Below, one piece after another: positions 10,927 through 21,248 of a stretch of DNA of 64,000 bases (position 1 is the stretch's first letter; each line of letters starts with the position of its first letter). A program made the position numbers and the translations under genes. Below the pieces are notes generated by a model that worked only from the letters and a program-made list of their open reading frames with translations, was not told the DNA's origin and searched no databases. Source of the stretch: Bactericera cockerelli (taxonomy: Eukaryota > Arthropoda > Insecta > Hemiptera > Triozidae); the NCBI GenBank assembly GCA_024516035.1, contig CM044962.1, positions 7,474,659 to 7,538,658 of the forward strand, given 5' to 3'.

Positions 10927-11515
10927 GAGCCCGTTCACACCGACTAAAAACAGTTTTTTTACTGGGACAGTAATTTTACTGGTCCAGTATTTTTACTGAG
11001 TGGCGCATACATTTAAATGAGAGCGTTCACATCGGCAACGTTTTACTGTTAACAGTAAAAAAACTGGATCGACAGATTTTTACATCAGATTTTGCCACTA
11101 GAAACGGAAACAGTAGAAAAACTGGCCCAGTAAAAAAACTGTTTCTACATCCAGTCGCTTGTACAATCAAATGGAGATGTTCACACTGCAGTCGGCACAG
11201 TTTTTATTGTTTCTGAAACCTTCGTCTACATAACTACCTAATTATAATATCGTATTTTTCGAATGAAAATTAATCCGTGTCTATTTATTTGTAATTAAAA
11301 TAAATACAGATTTTTGTGTTTTTTTCAAAAGTGTTGAGAACAATTATTTATTTATTATCGTATTTTTACCTTCTATTACCTATATAGGTTTAGAAGGTAT
11401 TGGTTTCGGTCCATTTTTCGAAAATTGAGCTGATAACATTTCTGGACGAATTAGAAGCTCAGGATTCCAAAAAAGTAACTTTTATCAAAAAAGTCTGTTC
11501 GTATGTATGTATGTA

Positions 11516-11548
<33 letters not shown>

Positions 11549-11865
11549 ATACAAAATATCTCGAGAACGGTAAGAGCTAGAGCGATGAAATTTGGCACGT
11601 ATATGCAACTCGGCCCTAGTACGCACCCGGAACAAAATCGTAAAAATCGGCCAATTTTTCCGGTACCAGTACAAAAGCATTAATGTATTCACATCCATCA
11701 CGTTCAAAGGCTTTATCACGAATGAACATAAAGAAAAGCATGGAAAAGTAGGACCAGTAAAAATACTGTTTGTAGCCTGTGTGAACGCACTCTGAGAAAT
11801 AGTTTTTTTACTGGACACAGTAAAAAAACTGTTCCAGTAAAAACTGTTTTGGTGTGAACAGGCTC
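10927..11865 (+). mobile_element. MITE copy B, head-to-tail with copy A
   Basis: It starts GAGCCCGTTCACACC at 10927 and ends ACAGGCTC at 11865, flanked by TAA (10924-10926, shared with copy A, and 11866-11868). Its first 250 bp match copy A closely and supply the empty site for the Gypsy insertion. An internal block (about 11380-11660) with a (GTAT)n/(GT)n run and CTCGAGAACGGTAAGAGCTAG is related to the dispersed repeat at 19895. Confidence 0.88.
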
Positions 11866-11944
11866 TAAGAGTTTCCAGTAAAACCTGGCTACAACCAGGT
11901 TAGATAATGAAGAAATGGGCCAGAAAAGAAATATATATTGTAAG

Positions 11945-12165
11945 GAGTGCTCTGTTAACGCGCTAGTCTGGTGATCCAGGTAGCGTAGGGATCCGTTGGT
12001 TCAAATCCCACCCAGTGCATGAATTTTTCCTCATTAATTTGAGTTTGTTACCACATAATAATATACTCTGACGGTTAATTAGATGTTAGAAAATGTTTTG
12101 AGTATTAACCTCGCCTGGTGGTTACCTTCCACTCTAAAGAGTGTTATATTATTCACTCATTGATG
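11945..12165 (+). repeat. SINE family C
   Basis: tRNA-like head (CGCGCTAGTCTGGTGATCCAG, then TTGGTTCAAATCCCACC) with the tail TTAACCTCGCCTGGTGGTTA and CACTCTAAAGAGTGTTAT. Relatives at 17460, 23212, 36395 (-), 41805 (-) and 60870 (-). Confidence 0.75.
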
Positions 12166-12330
12166 ACGATAAATTACAGGGGGTTATACTTTTTTTAAAC
12201 CAATAGCTAAAGCTCAGCACTTTGTTGTAAAGGTTTTTGTCCGTGGCTATGGCGTCTTATTTGGAGTTTTTAAAAATCCTTTCTCAGTATGCACCTAAAT
12301 ACCGACAAGAGATTTTATGCTAAATATGTA

Positions 12331-13672
12331 CAGGGTCCGCCAGCGTTACCTGATGGTTTTAGAAATAATGGTACACATGCTATTTTTGAGGTATAATAGT
12401 CAAATGTATTTTAAAATGAAGTCAACAAAGTAAAGTTTACAATGTTTAATGTTTTGTTGCTCTCATGTTCACTTGTGGAATACAACGTTAGTCAAATGCC
12501 GACCCTCGTTTTCGATACACTCATCTACCCTGTGTGCAAAATTTGCCATCACTTTCTCCAGCATGTTTCGGGGTATGGAACAAATTTCTCGTTTGATGGC
12601 ACCTTTCAACTCATTTAGAGTGCTTGGCTTTTCCATGTACACTTTATTCTTGAGGTACCCCCACAGAAAGTAGTCGCATGGTGTGAGATCCGGCGAGCAG
12701 GGTGGCCAGTCAACATCTCCTCTCTTGGATATGACTTTTCCAGGGAATAATCTCCTTACTTCGGCAATGGATTCATTGGAAGTGTGACAGGTCGCTCCAT
12801 CTTGTTGGAAGTAAACTTGACAACGACTCAGGCGGCGGCGACGCAATTCCGGGACAAGATATTCACGTAACATAATCTGATAGCGCTCAGAATTTACAGT
12901 CACTGCTCTTCCACCTTCTTCAAAAAAATAGGGGCCTATTACACCGAATTTTGCCACTGCAGCCCACACTGTGACCTTATCAGAGTGCAACGGTTGTTGG
13001 TGCAGCTCCTTGGGGTTATTCTGTGCCCAATACCGACAGTTCTGTTTGTTTACTGCCCCATTGAGATGGAAATGAGCTTCATCGGACATAAGGAGCGTGA
13101 TGTCTGGGTTTTCGTCCAACATTTCCCTCATTTTGTTTGCGAAAAGAATCCTTCGCATGATATCCTGCGGTTTGAGCATCTGTACAGTAACAATTTTGTA
13201 TGGATGAAAATTTAGATCGTGCAGAATGCGTCGAACAGAAGTGTTTGACAAGCGAAGAGCCTGAGAGTGTTGCTTAGCAGATCGGCGTGGACTGTTCAGA
13301 ATTGCATGACGTACAGCCTCGACGTTTCCAGGTGTTCTAACACTTCTTGCACTGCCTCCTGGCTTCTTTTTCAAAGCAGAACCGGTCTCACGAAAATTCT
13401 GAATCCATTGCAGAATGGTGTTGCGAGTAGGAACCTTTCCACGGGGGCTAATGTGGAAGTGAGAACGAAATTTTCTTTGTGTCACAGTCACAGAATCACC
13501 ATGTTTAAAAAACGTCTCCACGACAAAGGCGCGATGCTGCGAGGTCCACGACTCCATTGTAACTAAACCTTCATTAGTACTGAACACAGTGATACTCTCA
13601 TCAACAAACTACGACAAGTTATAACTTGGTACTGTGCAAGTCAAATTCGTCAGGTAACGCTGGCGGACCCTG
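12331..13672 (-). mobile_element. Intact Tc1/mariner-superfamily DNA transposon
   Basis: A 1342-bp element with perfect 23-bp terminal inverted repeats (12331-12353, 13650-13672; outer end CAGGGTCCGCCAGCG) and TA on both sides (12329-12330, 13673-13674). It carries one uninterrupted transposase gene on the minus strand. Perfect ends and an open gene suggest recent activity. Confidence 0.93.
12469..13557 (-). CDS. DDD transposase of the Tc1/mariner-like element
   Basis: This 362-residue protein should cut the element at its inverted repeats and join it at TA sites. The start chosen is the ATG before ESWTSQ; a GTG-led extension of ten codons is unlikely in a eukaryote. The N-terminal helix-turn-helix region (HRAFVVETFFKHGDSVTVTQ) resembles the DUF4817-type domain common in insect Tc3-like transposases. 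The catalytic triad is D in MSDEAHFH, D in FQQDGATCH and D in PPCSPDLTPCDYFLWG, with 36 residues between the second and third by my count, unlike the 34 of classical mariner. No frameshift or stop is seen. Confidence 0.9.
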   Translation of the reverse strand: MESWTSQHRAFVVETFFKHGDSVTVTQRKFRSHFHISPRGKVPTRNTILQWIQNFRETGSALKKKPGGSARSVRTPGNVEAVRHAILNSPRRSAKQHSQALRLSNTSVRRILHDLNFHPYKIVTVQMLKPQDIMRRILFANKMREMLDENPDITLLMSDEAHFHLNGAVNKQNCRYWAQNNPKELHQQPLHSDKVTVWAAVAKFGVIGPYFFEEGGRAVTVNSERYQIMLREYLVPELRRRRLSRCQVYFQQDGATCHTSNESIAEVRRLFPGKVISKRGDVDWPPCSPDLTPCDYFLWGYLKNKVYMEKPSTLNELKGAIKREICSIPRNMLEKVMANFAHRVDECIENEGRHLTNVVFHK

Positions 13673-14631
13673 TACTAAATTTTAAACATGACTTGCAAAC
13701 GGTAATAGAAAGTCGTGTTTTGTTCCCACAAGTTGATTCCATGGCGAAGTACGGGTAAACGGCAAGTGGAATGTAAATATCTGTGGTACTATTCATTCAC
13801 AGATTATTGTTCATATGTCTCCTGTATAAATCTGTGGTAAATATTTCTTATCAGAATTTTTAAATATTTCAAGGTCGAAGGATGATGTCATCGGCATCTT
13901 TTGGTGTTGGTCACACGGCATGGGAGGTGGTAAATCCTGGTCTAGACTAGACTCTGGTAAACTCTGGTTATAGTTTTTAGTTTTAGCCTGATCTGCCAGA
14001 TTCAGTTTGGTTTGGTACAGAGCTGCGGATAGTTCAGTAAACAATCAGTTGACAACTTTTTATTTCTAACATTTCTGTGAAACGTTAATTTTACATTATT
14101 TAAGTGTACTCGTACTGAACTGTGGACTTTGGATCAACCACCTTTTTATTCTCTTGTGTAATCTCAAGTTGAGTCATTATTCCTTGGAAGTGACCCCACT
14201 TTCAAGAAAGAGTTCTCAATTACATCGTCGGTCTAAAGTTTAGTCCTGTGAGTCACCTCACATTCCTTGCATTCCTAAGATTTTGTTGACATAGGTAACA
14301 AGACAATTTTTGTGTGAGTCTTACATTAATTTTAAAACTTTACATTACATTAATTACATTAATTTTAAAACTAAATTACCTTATAAAAGATAAAGTGTTT
14401 TAATTTATTTAATTTCATGTAGAAGGATAGGTAATTTCCAGAACCTCTACTGGAAACCTTTCGCACCTACTGGAAAACTGTCTAATCTTTGACCAAAGTG
14501 TTGTTTTACTTTCTTATGTTTTTGATGGCATCAAGAAGTGTTTCTAAGCTTCAGTGATTGGTAAAGTGATAAAAAGTGTTATTAATTAAGTAGTTCTATT
14601 AGTGCATAGGTAGGAAACACTTTTCACCACA
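13673..14631. other. Probable Testin promoter and 5' UTR region
   Basis: No coding frame of note. The stretch directly before the Testin start codon is AT-rich. TCAGT-type initiator matches (near 14033) could mark a transcription start, but I cannot fix it. Confidence 0.3.
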
Positions 14632-14706
14632 ATGGCATTTGAAGAAGGAGTCAACCAAATCAAGACACAAAAATGGATGGAGATTTTGGAGAGCAAGAAT
14701 CAAAAG
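14632..14706 (+). CDS. Tes: Testin, first coding exon
   Basis: ATG in good context (CACCACAATGG) opens 25 codons (MAFEEGVNQIKTQKWMEILE...) ending exactly at a GTAGGT donor in phase 0. The next exon, 13.6 kb on, also begins in phase 0. WMEILESKNQK before the next exon's LAHDLGAGSPC resembles the N-terminal W-x-x-x-LE leader of insect testins. The assignment rests on phase, strand and this likeness; a separate small exon between cannot be excluded. Confidence 0.6.
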
Positions 14707-15499
14707 GTAGGTATTTATTATTTTAAAATGTTTCTAATGTACTGTTAACATACTTAAATATTATTTTAATTAGCATGTTCAACACATGTATGTGGGTGAC
14801 CCCCTGTTTATTACTCTAGATAGTAGTTGGGGGAAACCTCCCCCCCCAAAATCATAAAACAAAGGAGGGAGATAATGAACATAAAGAAGAAGAAAAAATG
14901 AAGAAGACGGCATCAAATAAAAACCATGTCTTCATTAATTAGAGGTATTTTTTGAGGAGGGCTTTGGGGCCTTATGAGCACCCCCAGAATTTTTCAGATT
15001 AATCTTCTTTTTTTAATGAACCTATTAGGTACTTTTTTTGATCAATTTTATAGACATTTTCTGCCATGAGAAGTTTTTGGTACAGTTCTTGATTGTGTCC
15101 TTTTAATAAGCTGTCTGGGTTGCTTTGAAAGTGGCTTAATCTAGAATTTTTTATGTTTCATTGTTAGTTCATGGACAAAGATGGTGAAATACTTGTCAGT
15201 TTCTTCCCCTTCAGCCCATATTTTGTACCATATGTACCAAAACAAATCAATGAGAATCTAGTTAACGTAAATAAGACTATTTACTCTCTAACATCTCACC
15301 TATTATAAGAACCTATCTTACTCAAATAGGTACTTATTCTGTATGGTTCTTAATCTTAAAATTACACTTATCCCTATGTAGATAAGTGTAATATAAGAAT
15401 AAATAAATAAATGATTAATAATAAAATGTACCTATTCTAACTGATTTATATGTTCTTTTGTCAGCAATCAGAAAAATGCTGACAAAACTTTTTTTATTT
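14707..15499. other. Tes: Start of Testin intron 1
   Basis: AT-rich intron sequence with a GTAGGT donor. No repeat or gene stands out before the duplicated block. Confidence 0.5.
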
Positions 15500-16539
15500 A
15501 AAAATATATAAAACATTTGTTGGTTAGGTATATCTTGCATACCTATGTCTAATCTTAAATCTATGTGTACACCAATATATATCACTTTTTTACCACCCTG
15601 TAACATAGGAATATCCTAGGAACCTATCTATCTCAAGACACACATATTGGAAGTATGTGCTTCATTATAACTCTGTTTTATGAACTAGACACTAGAGGAT
15701 AGGGTCAAGGTGACAGTATTCTAATCTTCATCAGCCTCTATCAGAGGCCTTGTGACCATATTTCATTTGGACCTCTACTCTGCCAAGTATTGTTTGATTT
15801 TTAATAATAGTAAAGAATAGCAATCGTATTGTAGTCCTCTCTTTTGACTGTTGTCTTGAGGTAACAATTTAAAAAATTTACTTTTAAATTTTGTACGTAC
15901 ATAAAGGAGACATTCAGTAGATGGTCCCATTTTAAATTCATCAACTTAGCAATAGTTTTTTTTTGCTTAATAACTTCTCTTTAACGTCTTGGTCATCCAG
16001 GCCTGTGTTATTACACTCCATTTGCTGTAAACTCACAAACCAGCTACCCACATTAACCTCACCCAGCCTGACTTGGGCCAGAAATAGCCAGCATCACAAG
16101 TGTTCGAATTAGGATCGTTGGTAAATATTATATGACCAATACAGTATACAGTGACATATTTTTTTATTTTTTTAAATAGGTACTTTTTCTATTGTGCATT
16201 TGCTAGAGATAAAAAGATACAAAAATTCAAGACCTTTCTATAAAAAGGCTTGTGAGTGATGAGAAATTTATTAATTCTTTGAGTATATCATATAATTACA
16301 TTGTTATAATGTTATTGGTGGATGGGAATGTTTTTACAATTCTACATTTACCTGTATTATAAAGATTTACTAAAATAATATAACTTAATTATTTTTAACT
16401 GTAAATAAAGATAAAATAAATATAATAATGTGTTTCTTTCTGTTATTATATCACAATTTTGGTGGGTAGCGCAGAATTATAAGACTTCCATATCATTAAT
16501 ATTCCAATATCTTATTTTTGCCTATAATTCCGCCACTGG

Positions 16540-16700
16540 TCGCTGCTAATATTAAAGCAGCTACTAATTTTTCCTCCGAGGTATGAGTAGACCCTGAACA
16601 CCCAAGTACAGAGCATAAAAAATCCTGCCCCGCTGGAGATCGAACCCAGGTCACCGTGCGTGCAATGCCTAGCACGCTAACTCACTCGGCCACAGGGTGA
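16540..16700 (-). repeat. SINE family G (second copy at about 22289-22449)
   Basis: On the minus strand: GTCACCCTGTGGCCGAGTGA with a tRNA A-box look and GGGTTCGATCTCCAG as B box, then TTTTTTATGCTCTGTACTTG. Confidence 0.7.
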
Positions 16701-17459
16701 CTATAAGATAAAATAAATATTTTCGACATAGGTATATATCGACATATATACCTATGTCGGTCGATACCTGTAAACAGGGAGTAGACCAGCAGTCTGGCTG
16801 GGGGACTATAAACAGGGAGTATACCAGCATTGGCTTGGTTCTGGGGGCCCTTGTCAATTATTAGCCTCCTTGTAAAGACAGTGGTAGAAGTGCTGAGTAA
16901 TTCCTTCACTGTCTGGCTATAACCATCCTTCACGATGACGCCACCCTATGATGATGATGATATGTACATTGTACAATGCACCAGAAACTATACAATCCAG
17001 CCGGGATTCGATCTCGGACTTCCCGCGTAGTAACCCAATGTGACAACCACAGAGCTAGGAGTGTACTTATTTAATTACGGTGTTATTAATTAAGATTAGA
17101 TTTCATTATAGTAATCATAATGATAAAGCATTGATAAGAACAACGCGTGTATGTAACACTATCTATCTTGACCCATTCTGCTCTACAAGGTCAAAAGTAT
17201 CTAGGCTTCCAATACAGGGAGTTCCAGGTTCGACTTCCATCAAAATCGATGATTTTCAGTCTGACAAAAGGATAATAATTCTACCGATAGATAAGTGCTT
17301 TATTAATATTAATAATAATAATAAATGCCCGCAGCACGGGTGTATATTTACGAGCCTAGCTCTATTTACAAACAGAAAACAAATAACATCAATATATCAC
17401 ATAAGAAAGGTTTAAAGACAATCGTATTTTTAGATAAAACACGATTAGATAAAAACATG

Positions 17460-17690
17460 TTCTGTTGTGCACTGGTAGTCAAGTGGGTAACGCGCTAGTC
17501 TGGTAATCCAGGTAGCATAGGAATCCGTTGGTTCGAATCCCACCCAGTGTATAAATTTTTCTTCATTAATTTGAGTTCGTGACCACATAATAATACGACT
17601 CTGGGGATTAGGTGTTAGAAAGTGCTTTGAGCATTAACCCCGCCTGGTTATTTTACATTCCACTAAAAAGTGTTATTATTATTCTGTTGT
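17460..17690 (+). repeat. SINE family C (second copy at 23212-23440)
   Basis: GCACTGGTAGTCAAGTGG (A box) and TTGGTTCGAATCCCACC (B box) with the CATTCCACTAAAAAGTGTTA tail. Confidence 0.8.
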
Positions 17691-17939
17691 GTGCTTTATT
17701 AGATAACTAGATAAAGACGTCTTCTGTCAAACCGTTACCTTAATGGACGAAGGCTATCTGCCTTTAGTCGACAGTTAAATAATTATTTAAATCACTACAT
17801 GTACTTGAGATGGTTACAATAGGTCTAAATAATGGACGCAGCACATAGGAATATTCTTTTAGAAAAGACCACCAGAAATAATGTAATGTACTCGAAATCG
17901 TCCCGTAAAATAATAACCCCACAGAAGGTTAAACCCCAC

Positions 17940-18110
17940 AATATTTTATTCATACATAGTGTGTTATCATATTTATGTTAATCACTTTCCTGATATCACA
18001 ACTACTCAAACTCGCTTTACTATAAATCTACGCTGAAACCCGGACTTGAACCACCGACCTCCAGGTTACAAGTCCGCCGCATTATCGATCAAGCTAATGG
18101 CGTCGGTGAT
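17940..18110 (-). repeat. SINE family E, tRNA-Thr-like head (second copy at 23690-23860)
   Basis: Minus strand: GGACTTGTAACCTGGAGG, an anticodon-loop-like CTTGTAA (TGT), then GGTGGTTCAAGTCC as B box. The tail includes GTTGTGATATCA. Confidence 0.7.
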
Positions 18111-18139
18111 GGTATACAGTTAAGTAGTACACAGTATAT

Positions 18140-18400
18140 AACTAAACTAGCGGGCTGTCGCCTGCTTTGCGGGCCGAGGCATGGCCGAAAAAGCAAAAAA
18201 TCCTTTTTCGCCAATGACAGGTGTTCTAGTGGGAATTTCGAAAAATCCCGTCTTATTGCACATCTAGACTATAAGACAAAGCTACCTACCAAATTTCAGC
18301 TTCCTAGGACTTACCAGTTCGGAGAAACAGTGATGAATCAGTGAGTGAGTGAGTGAGTCAGTCAGTGAGTGAAACTCTCTTTTATAAGTATAGATATAAC
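18140..18400 (+). repeat. Dispersed repeat ending in TTTTATAAGTATAGAT
   Basis: Starts near CTAGCGGGCTGTCGCC and ends GAAACTCTCTTTTATAAGTA. Other copies: 23890-24150 (duplicate), 29715-29945 (inverted) and 50940-51097 (partial). A variable (GTGA)n run sits before the end. The style suggests a non-autonomous Helitron or RTE tail; I cannot decide which. Confidence 0.65.
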
Positions 18401-18603
18401 TATTTGTACAGTTTAGTGCTGTACCCTTTTATTCCGCCAAGGTGCGGTCTAAACAATTGAATTCTGTCATTGAATAGATCATACATTACATTACACTGAA
18501 ACGCGAGATGCCGTACAAGGACATTAATATTACATATTAGGTAGGTACTCCTGTTGTTGTATATATATACCTATATATAATTATTACACAATATATATAT
18601 ATG

Positions 18604-18940
18604 TTGCAGGCCAAACTGTTTTTCAGGATAAACTAGTATATTCTAGGACAAACTAGTTTATCCTAAGTGCGTTAGGATAAACTAGTTTGGCCTAGGACAA
18701 ACTAGTTTATCCGAACGCCCCAAGAATAAACTAGTTTGTCCTAGAATATACTAGTTTATCCTGAAAAACAGTTTGGCCTGCAACATAAACATTTTAATCC
18801 GGAAAATCTAGTTTATCCTAAGTGCGTTTGGATAAACTAGTTTGGCCTAGGATAAACTAGTTTATCCGGACGCCCTCAGGACAAACTAGTTTGTCCTAGG
18901 ATAAACTAGTTTATCCTAAAAAACAGTTTGGCCTGTAACA
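18604..18940. repeat. Array of ACTAGT palindromes inside inverted ends (second copy 24354-24690)
   Basis: About eleven units centred on AAACTAGTTT, most inside 20-bp palindromes such as AGGATAAACTAGTTTATCCT, fill 337 bp. The outer ends GTTGCAGGCCAAACTG and CAGTTTGGCCTGTAAC are inverted repeats, flanked by ATAT. The first half (18604-18786) is itself bounded by the same inverted ends, so hairpins are nested. Confidence 0.85.
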
Positions 18941-19894
18941 TATATACCCATAGTCTGGCTGTAGATCAGTAGGGAGTAGATCAGTAGTCTGTCTGGGGAA
19001 CTATTTTCCATTTCACAAATTCTCTGAATGAAGTGTTTGTCCTATAGCTAATGTTAAAATAAAAATAATAGATAAAACGATAGTCCCATTTTAAACACTA
19101 ACAGTCATATACATACAAAATTTCATCAAAATCGGATGTGCCGTTCACGAGATATAAGCGTATAAGTAAAAAGTTTGTGGCGCATGGTCTGTATCGCCAA
19201 GAACCGTTAGTGCGAAAATAATTCCTGCCTCGCTGGGGATCGAACCTAGGTCACCATGTCTAGTGCGCTAACGCTCTTGACCTCGGTGATTGCTCCCTCA
19301 GCATCAAATAACTGTAGCAGAAGCAGTCATTGTCCATGTCGCTAGGAAATTAAAGCTATCGGTACAGCTACCAGTAGCAAATATCTCTGTATTAGGACAT
19401 GTCCTTGCAAATATTATGTCCTAGAGAGGAACACTGCTAGTTCAATAAGACCAAATAAGGATTCCAGATGAGATATGGCTTCATCTTAGTCGGAAGACCG
19501 TAGGTCACAAAAACTAGCTATGAACACTAATTATTAGTCATTTTTTGGAAGGAAGGAATGTATTTAATTTCATTCTACAGTTTTTTTTTCTCATTAAAAT
19601 CCCCTTGAAGTACAATATCTGTTGTACTTTTAGGGGGTATTTTAAACCTACCTAATCATGAACTCATTATTAGGTAGGTATTAAAACGAACAACTTTTAT
19701 TACTGTAATTTTTTTTTTTTTTTTTTTTTTTTTTACATTTATTTATTTTTAATTAGATAATTATTTACAAACGTGTTTTCAAAAATAAATACCTGGAGTT
19801 GTCAAAAGTAAAAAGGTATCTGTAGTTAGAAAATATTTTGACCATACAGCAAGGGAATGCGGTCAGTATAGATTAACTCAGTACATTTTTACTT

Positions 19895-20520
19895 TCCTTA
19901 TCCTATAATAAGGAAAGTATTGTATTCGTCGAAAATTTGACCTACCCAGCTTTTCACATTTCTGGACGAATCATAGCCTCAGGATACCAAAAAAGTGGTT
20001 TTCAGCCATTGGTCCGTGCGTCTGTCTGTGTGTGTGTCTGTGTGTCTGTGAACAGGATATCTCAAGAACGGTAAGAGCTAGAGACTTGAAATTTGGTATG
20101 GTAATTAATTTTATACACCAGACGAACCATGAAACTTTTGGTTGAAATCGGCCGCAATCTGCGGCCGCAGGGCCGCAAATATTGGCCGCAAGCACCGCTT
20201 CTTTGAATTGGTTAAAGATACAAAAAAAGTTAGAGAACAACATTTTCTCAGATTAAAAAAATAATAGGGGTTCACTCTGATCATTTTTTTGATATCTTTA
20301 ACTTTTTGGAAACCGGCCCCAATTTACCGGTATTGTAGGGGGACCCGATTGGACTAACTTTTTTATTATTCATCCTAGATGGGGGTTGTGACATATCAAA
20401 TTAAATGATTTTGAAGTGCTGATCACGAATTTGGCATTGATTTTTAGTTATCTGTTACCGTTCAGTCACCCGTGGCGGAATTCGACTCCTTTTTGGGAGA
20501 TAAGGAAAGTCGTGTGATGT
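19895..20520 (+). repeat. 600-bp dispersed repeat bounded by TTCCTTAT/ATAAGGAA (second copy 25648-26273)
   Basis: It begins with a palindromic TTTCCTTATCCTATAATAAG, contains a (TCTG/TG)n run and CAAGAACGGTAAGAGCTAGAG, and ends near GGGAGATAAGGAAAG. An inverted copy lies at 55060-55575 and a relative sits in MITE B. Short frames here are repeat-derived. Confidence 0.75.
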
Positions 20521-20739
20521 TTACACCAGATTTTTTATTTTTGTGTCCTTTAAAATTTTAAATTAACCTATGAGAGGTTCTTTTTTCCTTGACGTCTCAT
20601 TAATATCTTTTTTTTATGAATATTCATTTCAAGAGAGGTCTGTAACATTGAGCGTCCTTGCCTTTTAATATGCCTTTTAAAAAGAACTGTTTACGTTGAC
20701 TAAAGCAAATAGCAAAAAGACAAAAAAGCAAAAAGCAAA

Positions 20740-21120
20740 AAAACTAGTCTGGCTGGGGGACGTTAAACAGCGAGAAGACCAGTGTCTCACTAGAGGACTA
20801 TAAACAGCGAAAATAGTCTGACAGACTAGCCAACCCTTACAAGCAAGGCTAGCTTGCAGTTTCCTAAGGGTTTAATGGCTTATAAAGAAAAGTCCAAGTC
20901 CTCATGATGGTTGATCGCACATAGAAATATGTGGTTCAGGACGAGCCAACTTTGAAATAAAGTCCTATTATACTAATGAGTCCTATTATTCCAGCAGTAA
21001 GCCCAAGACGTATTAGGTATTATGTATTCAAAATCCCAAATGGGAGGGTAACTTGTCATCTGGTTTTGAACCCACGACCTATTACCAGTCAGACGCATTG
21101 ACCACAAAACATACTGACGT
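20740..21120 (-). repeat. Mixed SINE I and SINE F remnants (second copy at 26493-26873)
   Basis: Contains AGTCTGGCTGGGGGACGTTA, GTCCTCATGATGGTTGATCG (family I, minus) and CAAATGGGAGGGTAACTTGT (family F, minus). Confidence 0.6.
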
Positions 21121-21248
21121 TCATAAAATCATGGCGAAAAATTGATACATGAGGCACTGTCTAGAGTTGACTATAGAAGGTCAAGTTGCTGCTCGAACAA
21201 AACTAAATCCTTTTTTGTTGAATTCATACAACCTTTGAACTATTTATT

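Larger units (their letters stand above)
15500..21248 (+). repeat. 5.75-kb tandem duplication, unit 1 (in Testin intron 1)
   Basis: Bases 15500-21248 repeat at 21249-27001. I saw five substitutions (for example 17705/23455, 17823/23573, 20157/25910) and two run-length changes (a +1 A-run near 23200 and a +3 poly-T near 25470). The junction is AT-rich with only short shared sequence. Contents: SINE G (-) about 16540-16700, SINE C (+) 17460-17690, SINE E (-) 17940-18110, an RTE/Helitron-like dispersed repeat 18140-18400, a palindromic element 18604-18940, a long poly-T at about 19710, and a 600-bp dispersed repeat 19895-20520. Confidence 0.95.

Noticed and set aside
16669..17415. Small frames repeated at 22418-23164
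   Set aside because: Identical only because the 5.75-kb block is duplicated; they consist of SINE and intron sequence.
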